A stretch of 7,622 bases of DNA from Clostridia bacterium (GTDB lineage: Bacteria > Bacillota > Clostridia > Oscillospirales > Acutalibacteraceae). A program made the position numbers and the translations under genes. This document shows, in pieces, positions 1 through 5,850 of the stretch (positions within the stretch are counted from its first letter, which is position 1; each line of letters begins with the position of its first letter). The notes under the pieces were generated by a model. It was not told the origin of the DNA and did not search any database. It saw only the letters and a list, made by a program, of their open reading frames with translations. The stretch spans positions 1 to 7,622 of the forward strand of contig JAFYQN010000170.1 in assembly GCA_017559885.1 (NCBI GenBank). The letters are read 5' to 3'.

Positions 1-738
1 AAATTTTTCTTGCGCTTTGAAACGAGCAAGCATTTGGTCGGTTATATGATCGGGTTCAAGTGAACCAAGTCTTACGCGCTTGATACCTTCTACTTGACAT
101 ACGGCATCAACTGCATCGCATAAATTAAAATCTTCGCCCTTGCCGTATGATGTAAGGTTTATTCCAACCAAAACAATCTCACAAAAGCCGTTTTGTGCAA
201 GTCTTTCTGCCTCGGCTTTAATATCGGCTACCGCACGGGAACGAACTCTACCACGAGCATAGGGGATGATACAGTAGGTACAAAATCGGTCGCAACCGTC
301 CTCGATTTTCATAAAAGCGCGTGTGCGTTCATTAAAATTACTCAAACCAATAGTATTATATTTGTCGCCCTTTTGATGTTCGTTTATTTCAAATATTCGG
401 TCATTATTGTATTTGTTAATTGCATCAATTACCTTTGAAACATCACGGTTGCCAATAATAATATCAGCATCGGTTAAATTTTTTGCTTCATCGGGAAACG
501 CTTGTACCATACAACCGGTTATTGCGATAATCGCATCGGGATACTGACGACGCATACGTCGTACAAGTTGCCTTGTTTTACGGTCGCTTTCGGCAGTAAC
601 AGTGCAGGAATTAATAACAACTGCATCTACCGAAATATTTTTATCGCAGGTATGACCAAGTTTTTCCAATGCCTCACGCATAACCTCGGTTTCATATTGA
701 TTAACTTTACAACCTAAAGTATGAAAAATAATGTTCAT
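1..738 (-). CDS. mtaB: MtaB, tRNA A37 (t6A) methylthiotransferase, N-terminal part
   Basis: Reading the minus strand from ATG at 738 gives 246 uninterrupted codons running off the left edge. The protein opens MNIIFHTLGCKVNQYETE, typical of the methylthiotransferase N-terminal domain. Cys10, Cys45 (NSCTVT) and Cys76 (TGCM) would bind the auxiliary Fe-S cluster. The radical-SAM CX3CX2C is seen at Cys149, Cys153 and Cys156 (GCDRFCTYC). The KVNQYE and SCTVTAESDRK signatures fit MtaB (YqeV) rather than MiaB or RimO. Known role of the family: cytoplasmic radical-SAM conversion of t6A37 to ms2t6A37 in tRNAs reading ANN codons. Family members are about 430-450 residues, so the second half of the radical-SAM barrel and the TRAM domain lie outside the window. 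The start is supported by a GAGG ribosome site (746-749, minus strand) about 7 nt upstream and a good promoter at 767-795. The subfamily call is made by eye and is fairly sure. Confidence 0.93.
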   Translation of the reverse strand, partial: MNIIFHTLGCKVNQYETEVMREALEKLGHTCDKNISVDAVVINSCTVTAESDRKTRQLVRRMRRQYPDAIIAITGCMVQAFPDEAKNLTDADIIIGNRDVSKVIDAINKYNNDRIFEINEHQKGDKYNTIGLSNFNERTRAFMKIEDGCDRFCTYCIIPYARGRVRSRAVADIKAEAERLAQNGFCEIVLVGINLTSYGKGEDFNLCDAVDAVCQVEGIKRVRLGSLEPDHITDQMLARFKAQEKF

Positions 739-766
739 TAAACTACCTCGTAAAATTTATAAAAAT

Positions 767-795
767 ATTGTAATAAAAATAAATTTAGTTGTCAA
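767..795 (-). promoter_or_regulatory. Sigma-A-type promoter for mtaB
   Basis: On the minus strand there is a perfect -35 box TTGACA (790-795), a 17-bp spacer, and a -10 box TACAAT (767-772, one mismatch to TATAAT). Transcription would start near 760, giving a leader of about 20 nt that holds the GAGG ribosome site at 746-749 before the ATG at 738. Assigned by consensus and position only. Confidence 0.78.
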
Positions 796-797
796 CT
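787..797. promoter_or_regulatory. Small palindrome over the mtaB -35 box, possible operator
   Basis: AGTTG-T-CAACT is a perfect odd-length inverted repeat with 5-bp arms. It covers the whole mtaB -35 hexamer and ends 4 bp before the rightward -35 box. A protein bound here could affect both promoters. The arms are short, and the consensus TTGACA itself contributes part of the symmetry, so this may be chance. Confidence 0.25.
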
Positions 798-801
798 GTT
801 A

Positions 802-830
802 TTGAAATTAAAAGTGCTCTGTGTTATAAT
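802..830 (+). promoter_or_regulatory. Extended -10 promoter for the beta-glucosidase operon
   Basis: TTGAAA (802-807) is followed by a 17-bp spacer and a perfect TATAAT (825-830), with the extended -10 element TG at 822-823. The expected start near 837 leaves a leader of about 22 nt carrying GGAGG at 846-850. It is the only convincing plus-strand promoter found ahead of the four genes from 859 to 5814. No catabolite-repression (cre-like) site was recognised around it. Confidence 0.82.
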
Positions 831-845
831 AAATTGATTAAACAC

Positions 846-850
846 GGAGG
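846..850 (+). promoter_or_regulatory. Ribosome binding site that fixes the beta-glucosidase start
   Basis: GGAGG lies 8 nt before ATG at 859, which is ideal spacing. An in-frame GTG at 850 overlaps the last base of this site and cannot be served by it, so the ATG is the start. Confidence 0.9.
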
Positions 851-858
851 TGTATATT

Positions 859-2214
859 ATGGCATTTAAAAAGGATTTTGTATGGGGCGCGGCTACTGCC
901 TCTTACCAAATTGAAGGCGCTTGGAACGAGGACGGCAAGGGCGAGAACGTTTGGGACGTTTTTGCTCATGAATACACTCACGTTGAACAAGGTCACACAG
1001 GTGACGTTGCCTGCGACCATTACCATAGATATAAAGAAGACGTAAAATTGATGAAAGAATTAGGTATCAAGGCCTATCGTTTTTCTATCAGTTGGTCACG
1101 TCTTATACCAAACGGTATTGGCGAGCTCAATCCAAAGGGCGTAGAGTTTTATTCAAACCTTATTGATGAATTGCTAGCCAACGGCATAGAGCCATATGTT
1201 ACGCTTTTCCATTGGGATTATCCATACGCGTTGCACAAAAAAGGCGGTTGGCTAAACGATGAAAGCGTTGAGTGGTTTGCTTATTACGCAGGAAAGGTAT
1301 CAGAACTTTATTCCGACCGTGTGAAAAACTTTATTACATTTAACGAGCCACAATGCTTTATTGGCGCGGGTTATATGTCAGGCGCGCATGCACCTGGTTA
1401 TCAGGTAATGTATAAGGACATATTTCAAATGTGTCATAACACACTAAAAGCGCATGGCGCGGCAGTAATTGCGCTTAGAAAAAATGCGAACGGACCTATC
1501 AAGGTGGGTTACGCTCCTACAGGTACTACTTGCTATCCTGCGAGTGAAAGCGAGGCGGATATTGAGGCAGCGCGTAAAAAGATGTTTGAGTGTCCACCAC
1601 TTTCTCGCGGACTTATGTGGAACGTTTCTTGGTGGAGCGATCCTGTGATTTTGGGTAAATATCCTGAAGACGGACTTCGTATGTATAAGGATTATCTCCC
1701 TGAGATTACCGATGAAGATATGAAATTAATAAATCAACCGCTTGATTTTTATGGTAATAACATCTATAACGGACAAGAAATTAGCGCTGACGAAAATGGT
1801 AATCCTCAAAATGTTACGCGTAAGGTTGGTCTCGGTAAAACCGCTATTCAGTGGCCAATTACACCAGAGGCGCTACGTTGGGGACCAAGATTTTACTATG
1901 AAAGATATAAACTACCATTCTTTATTACCGAAAATGGTATGTCGGCTCACGACGTAGTATCACTTGACGGCAAGGTGCACGACCCAAATCGTATTGACTT
2001 TTTGAACAGACATTTAATTGAACTTGAAAAGGCAACCGAAGACGGTGTAGATGTGCGCGGATATTTCCAATGGTCACTTATGGATAATTTCGAGTGGGCA
2101 AAGGGATATACCGATAGATTTGGTTTGGTTTACATAGATTATGAAACCCAGCAGCGTGTACCAAAAGATTCTTATTATTGGTACAAAAATTGGATTGAAG
2201 AACATACAAAGTAA
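859..2214 (+). CDS. bglA: Glycoside hydrolase family 1 beta-glucosidase
   Basis: This 451-residue protein has the usual GH1 length and a complete (beta/alpha)8-type sequence. It opens with the FVWGAATASYQIEGAW signature; Gln17, His118 and Trp119 match the sugar-binding pocket. The acid/base is Glu163 in TFNEP and the nucleophile is Glu358 in ITENG. The glycone-site segment NFEWAKGYTDRFGLVYIDY (Glu412, Trp413) is that of enzymes acting on free beta-glucosides or beta-galactosides. It lacks the Ser/Lys/Tyr phosphate-binding pattern of 6-phospho-beta-glucosidases. No signal peptide is visible, so it should be cytoplasmic and cleave imported cellobiose-like sugars or aryl glucosides by a retaining mechanism. 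It is the first gene of the rightward run, directly behind its own promoter. The next gene starts 24 nt downstream with no terminator between. Oddly, there is no sugar transporter or PTS gene beside it. Family is certain; exact substrate is not. Confidence 0.96.
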   Translation: MAFKKDFVWGAATASYQIEGAWNEDGKGENVWDVFAHEYTHVEQGHTGDVACDHYHRYKEDVKLMKELGIKAYRFSISWSRLIPNGIGELNPKGVEFYSNLIDELLANGIEPYVTLFHWDYPYALHKKGGWLNDESVEWFAYYAGKVSELYSDRVKNFITFNEPQCFIGAGYMSGAHAPGYQVMYKDIFQMCHNTLKAHGAAVIALRKNANGPIKVGYAPTGTTCYPASESEADIEAARKKMFECPPLSRGLMWNVSWWSDPVILGKYPEDGLRMYKDYLPEITDEDMKLINQPLDFYGNNIYNGQEISADENGNPQNVTRKVGLGKTAIQWPITPEALRWGPRFYYERYKLPFFITENGMSAHDVVSLDGKVHDPNRIDFLNRHLIELEKATEDGVDVRGYFQWSLMDNFEWAKGYTDRFGLVYIDYETQQRVPKDSYYWYKNWIEEHTK

Positions 2215-2238
2215 TTTGTAATATAGGGGACTTATTTA

Positions 2239-4068
2239 ATGGCATTAGAAAAAAGGGAAAATATACGTAACGTTGCAATAATTGCTCACGTTGACCACGG
2301 TAAAACCACATTAGTTGATCAACTGCTTCGTCAAAGTGGTACTTTTCGTGATAACGAATCGGTTGATGAGCGCGTTATGGACTCGAACGACCTTGAGCGT
2401 GAGCGCGGTATAACAATACTTTCTAAAAATACAAGTGTTATGTACAACGGAGTAAAGATAAATATTATCGATACTCCGGGACACGCCGATTTTGGTGGCG
2501 AGGTTGAACGAATTTTACAAATGGTCGACGGCGTATTACTACTTGTTGACGCGTTTGAAGGCTGTATGCCGCAAACACGTTTTGTACTAAAAAAAGCATT
2601 GGCTCTTGGTAAAAAAGCGGTTGTTGTTATAAATAAGATTGACAGACCAATGGCGCGACCAATTGAGGTTGTTGACGAGGTTTTGGATTTGTTTATCGAG
2701 CTTGGCGCCGATGAGGAGCAAATTGAATTTCCTGTTGTTTTTGCATCGGGTCGCGATGGTTATGCAACATACGCGCCAGATATACCCGGCACAGATATGA
2801 AACCTCTTTTTGAAGAGATTGTAAAGGAAATTGAACCGCCCGTTGGTGATATGGAAGCGCCGCTACAAATCCTCTTTACCAATATCGAATATGACGATTA
2901 TATCGGTCGTATTGGCGTTGGTCGTGTGCTTCGTGGTACTGTAAAGGTTGGTCAGTCGGTTGCTCTTTGTCACAAAGACGGCACAAGTAGTCGTGTAAAA
3001 ATTGCTAAACTGTTTATGTATCAAGGACTAAAACGTACCGAGGTCGAGACTGCAACCGTTGGCGATATTATTCAAGTGGCTGGTATTAGCGAGCTTGAGA
3101 TAGGCGAGAGTGCTTGCGATGTTGAGCATATTGAGCCATTGCCATTTGTAAAGATTGATGAGCCAACACTTGCAATGAATTTTATGGTAAATAATTCTCC
3201 ATTCGCAGGTAAAGATGGTAAATACGTAACCTCTCGTAATCTACGCGAAAGATTATTTAAAGAAGTGCTTACAAACGTTAGTCTTCGAGTTGAAGAAACC
3301 GATAGCGCTGATACCTTTAAGGTGTCGGGTAGAGGCGAGTTACATCTTTCTATTCTTATAGAAACAATGCGCAGACAAGGATATGAATTCCAAGTATCTC
3401 CACCAAACGTTATTTATAAACATGATGAAAACGGCAAACTACTTGAACCGATTGAACTTTTGATGATAGAGGTGCCTGAAGCATACGTTGGCGCAGTTAT
3501 GGAACGACTTGGCACTCGTCACGCCGAACTTCAAAACATGGGTACGCGTGAGGGCGGTATGTCTCATCTTGAGTTTTTAATTCCTGCGCGTGGACTCCTC
3601 GGTTATCGCTCACAGTTTATGACCGATACTAACGGTAATGGTATTATGAACCATATTTTTAACGGTTACGAGGAATATAAAGGTGATATTGACCAACGTA
3701 ATACCGGCTCTATTGTTGTTCATGAAACGGGCGAAAGCACGTCGTACGGTCTATTTAATACCCAAAGCCGTGGCAGATTGTTCATCGGTGCGGGTGTACC
3801 TGTTTACGAGGGTATGATTGTAGGCGAAAGCCCAAAGAGTGAAGATATCGTTTGCAACGTTTGCAAGGCAAAACATCTTACAAACACTCGCGCTTCGGGT
3901 TCTGATGACGCGCTTAAACTTACTCCGCCTTCAATTATGAGTCTTGAGCAATCGCTTGATTTTATTAAAGATGATGAACTTGTAGAAATTACACCAAATA
4001 ATATTAGAATTAGAAAAAGAATTCTTAACAAAGAATTACGTATGAAACACGAGGCAAAGAATCGCTAA
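2239..4068 (+). CDS. typA: TypA/BipA ribosome-associated translational GTPase
   Basis: This 609-residue protein is full length for TypA/BipA. GTPase motifs are intact: G1 AHVDHGKTT (16-24), G2 RGIT (56-59), G3 DTPGH (78-82), G4 NKID (132-135) and a G5-like VFASG (167-171). An EF-Tu-like beta-barrel follows (about 205-300), then EF-G-like domains with GRGELHLSILIETMRRQG (364-381). The BipA-specific C-terminal domain includes HLEFLIPARGLLGYRSQF (443-460) and a basic tail. The family binds the 70S/50S ribosome at the elongation-factor site and helps large-subunit assembly and stress or cold adaptation. AGGGGA (2225-2230) lies 8 nt before the ATG. It sits 24 nt after the beta-glucosidase gene and overlaps the next gene by one base. 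It probably relies on the promoter at 802-830 or on one not visible here. No oddities in the protein. Confidence 0.97.
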   Translation: MALEKRENIRNVAIIAHVDHGKTTLVDQLLRQSGTFRDNESVDERVMDSNDLERERGITILSKNTSVMYNGVKINIIDTPGHADFGGEVERILQMVDGVLLLVDAFEGCMPQTRFVLKKALALGKKAVVVINKIDRPMARPIEVVDEVLDLFIELGADEEQIEFPVVFASGRDGYATYAPDIPGTDMKPLFEEIVKEIEPPVGDMEAPLQILFTNIEYDDYIGRIGVGRVLRGTVKVGQSVALCHKDGTSSRVKIAKLFMYQGLKRTEVETATVGDIIQVAGISELEIGESACDVEHIEPLPFVKIDEPTLAMNFMVNNSPFAGKDGKYVTSRNLRERLFKEVLTNVSLRVEETDSADTFKVSGRGELHLSILIETMRRQGYEFQVSPPNVIYKHDENGKLLEPIELLMIEVPEAYVGAVMERLGTRHAELQNMGTREGGMSHLEFLIPARGLLGYRSQFMTDTNGNGIMNHIFNGYEEYKGDIDQRNTGSIVVHETGESTSYGLFNTQSRGRLFIGAGVPVYEGMIVGESPKSEDIVCNVCKAKHLTNTRASGSDDALKLTPPSIMSLEQSLDFIKDDELVEITPNNIRIRKRILNKELRMKHEAKNR

Positions 4069-4967
4069 TGCATTACGTAATACTTGATATGGAATGGGAC
4101 AGCGCCTATCACAAAAAATATAAAAGATTTGTTAATCAAATTTTACAAATCGGCGCTGTTAAGCTCGATGAAAAATTTAATATTGTTGATATTTTTGACG
4201 TAACAATCAAATCTTCTATTTCAAAAAGGGTATCAGGTCGTTTTACACAGCTTACAGGCATTACAAAAGAAATGATGCTTGGTGGCATATCGCTTAGCGA
4301 TGCGGTAGAGCAGTACAACAACTGGTTAGGTGATGATACCGTAACTATAACCTGGAGTAATTCCGACCTATATACCATTGCGGAAAATGAGAAATATCTA
4401 CTCGATGGCAAACGTTTTAAATTAGATAAATACCTTGATTTACAGGTGTTTATTCAAGGCGAATTGCGATTGTTAGGTCACGAGTGCAAGTCACAAATTG
4501 CTTTAGGTACTGCGGCGGAACTATTAGGTATTACTACTGATAATTACGACCTACATACCGCAAAGGACGATAGTCTTTTGTGCGCAGCATTGCTTAAAAA
4601 ACATTATAATGGGGCGGCTTTTGATAACTTGATAAAAGATACAAACAACCCCGAATTTTACAAAAGACTTTATTTTAAACCTCATTTTATTAGTCGTATT
4701 AATGATGAACGCATCGATAAAAACACTCACGTTTTTTACTGTGAAAAGTGTGAGAACAAAATGAAACGCGCGACTAAATGGCGTTATCATAACAATTGGT
4801 TTAATGCAAATTTTGTATGTCCTGATTGCGGTAAAAAGTTTGTTTGCAGGGTAAGTTATAAACAAACTTTTGATAAGTTGATTGTTAAACGTCGTATTAT
4901 GGAACCAAAGGTTAAACAGCAGGAGGGTATAGAAGATGCAGTGCAACCTGTGCCCACGACAGTGTAA
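4068..4967 (+). CDS. DEDDh 3'-5' exonuclease-like protein with C-terminal zinc ribbon
   Basis: This 299-residue protein has an N-terminal RNase T/DnaQ-type fold (about 1-180). Exo I is LDMEWD with Asp7 and Glu9. Exo II is probably Asp100 in WSNSDLYTI. Exo III is HTAKDD with His163 and Asp168, completing the DEDDh set, so it should be catalytically competent. After a linker (about 181-220) comes a four-cysteine zinc-ribbon pattern: CEKC (225, 228) and CPDC (251, 254), with many basic residues between and after. This suggests nucleic-acid binding, but whether the substrate is DNA or RNA cannot be told. The tail (about 283-299) is Gln/Glu/Pro/Thr-rich and unlike the rest. The ATG overlaps the typA stop as TAATG. 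The nearest GAGG (4051-4054) is 13 nt away, so translation is likely coupled to typA. The last 32 nt overlap the next gene. It resembles stand-alone exonuclease-domain proteins of Firmicutes; no specific gene name is justified. Confidence 0.85.
   Translation: MHYVILDMEWDSAYHKKYKRFVNQILQIGAVKLDEKFNIVDIFDVTIKSSISKRVSGRFTQLTGITKEMMLGGISLSDAVEQYNNWLGDDTVTITWSNSDLYTIAENEKYLLDGKRFKLDKYLDLQVFIQGELRLLGHECKSQIALGTAAELLGITTDNYDLHTAKDDSLLCAALLKKHYNGAAFDNLIKDTNNPEFYKRLYFKPHFISRINDERIDKNTHVFYCEKCENKMKRATKWRYHNNWFNANFVCPDCGKKFVCRVSYKQTFDKLIVKRRIMEPKVKQQEGIEDAVQPVPTTV
4921..4927 (+). promoter_or_regulatory. Strong ribosome binding site inside the exonuclease gene
   Basis: AGGAGGG lies 8 nt before the ATG at 4936, inside the 3' end of the upstream coding region. 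It fixes the start of the radical-SAM gene and explains the 32-nt overlap: the upstream frame encodes KQQEG-like residues across this site. Confidence 0.9.
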
Positions 4968-5814
4968 CTCATATCGTGACGAGTTTGAAAATATTGGTGG
5001 TGTATGTAATATGCCCACGACACCTGTTGTTGCTCGCGCAGCATTGCATTTTTGGGAAGAACCGTGTATTAGTGGCGAAAACGGCTCGGGAACGGTTTTC
5101 TTTAGCGGATGCTCACTGCGTTGTGTCTTTTGCCAAAACGTTGATATAAGTCAAAAGAACAAAGGAATAAAGGTATCTCCACAACAACTTGCCGATATTT
5201 TTAAAAATCTTGAAGACGAGGACGCTCACAACATTAATCTTGTAACGCCTACGCATTTTGTAAACGCAATTATTAGCGCGCTTGATATTTATAAACCAAA
5301 TATTCCTATTGTTTATAATTCAAGCGGATATGAAAACGTTGGTACACTAAAAATGCTTGAAGGATATATAGATGTTTTTTTAATGGATTTTAAATATTTT
5401 GATAGCAAAAAAGCATCTATTTATTCAAATGCGCCTGATTACGTAGAAGTTTGCAAACAAGCGTTACTTGAAGCGTACCGCCAACAATCCGAATGTGTTT
5501 TTGATAAAAATGGAATTATGCAAAAGGGTGTTATAGTGCGTCATTTACTTATGCCGCAAGCTACGCGTGATGCTATAAGTATTTTTGATTGGGTTAAAAC
5601 AAACACCCCTAACGCTTATTTTAGTATTATGAGTCAATATGTACCTATGGGTAAAGCGGTTGATATGCCTATAATTAATCGGCCAGTTACTTTAAGAGAG
5701 TATAACAAGGTTGTTGATTATATTGCTGATAGCAACTTTAATAATTGTTATTTTCAAGAATTAAGTAGCGCAAAAAAAGATTTTATACCAGATTTTGATT
5801 TTACAGGAATATAA
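4936..5814 (+). CDS. PflX-like (COG1313-type) radical-SAM protein of unknown substrate
   Basis: This 292-residue protein carries the radical-SAM cluster motif CSLRCVFCQN (Cys59, Cys63, Cys66) after the family signature EEPCISGENGSGTVFFSGC. This is typical of proteins named PflX or 'pyruvate formate-lyase activating enzyme homologs'. The N-terminus has a further cysteine set, Cys3, Cys6, Cys10 and Cys24 (CNLCPRQC, then GGVC), which could hold a second metal site; Cys44 lies in EPCISG. Later segments (VYNSSGYE 126-133, DVFLMDFKY 146-154, VRHLLMP 201-207) fit the partial TIM barrel. Such proteins cleave S-adenosylmethionine to a 5'-deoxyadenosyl radical. The target is unknown, and no glycyl-radical enzyme lies in this window, so an activase role is not supported locally. 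It is the last gene before the terminator at 5816-5841 and overlaps the exonuclease gene by 32 nt, suggesting joint expression. Family is well supported; function is open. Confidence 0.88.
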   Translation: MQCNLCPRQCNSYRDEFENIGGVCNMPTTPVVARAALHFWEEPCISGENGSGTVFFSGCSLRCVFCQNVDISQKNKGIKVSPQQLADIFKNLEDEDAHNINLVTPTHFVNAIISALDIYKPNIPIVYNSSGYENVGTLKMLEGYIDVFLMDFKYFDSKKASIYSNAPDYVEVCKQALLEAYRQQSECVFDKNGIMQKGVIVRHLLMPQATRDAISIFDWVKTNTPNAYFSIMSQYVPMGKAVDMPIINRPVTLREYNKVVDYIADSNFNNCYFQELSSAKKDFIPDFDFTGI

Positions 5815-5815
5815 A

Positions 5816-5841
5816 AAACACCGCAGAAAACTGCGGTGTTT
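5816..5841. terminator. Bidirectional Rho-independent terminator
   Basis: A perfect 11-bp stem (5816-5826 with 5831-5841, core CACCGCAG/CTGCGGTG) closes an AAAA loop. On the plus strand it is followed by TAATTTTTTATT, and on the minus strand by a T run from the six A residues at 5813-5818. It begins 2 nt after the stop of the radical-SAM gene and lies 10 bp from the stop of the convergent ABC gene, so it can end both transcripts. Confidence 0.93.
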
Positions 5842-5850
5842 AATTTTTTA

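Noticed and set aside
193..717. Two short plus-strand open frames in the left end
   Set aside because: They are antisense to mtaB, whose minus-strand frame has all expected cysteine motifs.
792..802. TCAACTGTTAT shared between the promoter region and the ABC tail (7490-7500)
   Set aside because: An 11-bp match between AT-rich stretches of a 7.6-kb window is expected by chance, and the second copy lies inside coding sequence.
739..858. Searched for a riboswitch, attenuator or catabolite-repression site in the intergenic region
   Set aside because: Leaders are only about 20 nt after the predicted starts, no hairpin with T-run is present, and no sequence close to a cre site was seen.
2195..2224. 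Possible promoter for typA (TTGAAG, 18-bp spacer, TAATAT)
   Set aside because: Only 4 of 6 matches in each box. The start point would fall at or after the typA ribosome site (2225-2230), leaving it out of the transcript.
4551..5018. 155-codon open frame on the minus strand opposite the exonuclease and radical-SAM genes
   Set aside because: It lies wholly antisense to two well-supported genes, has no ribosome site that I can see and no recognisable domain.
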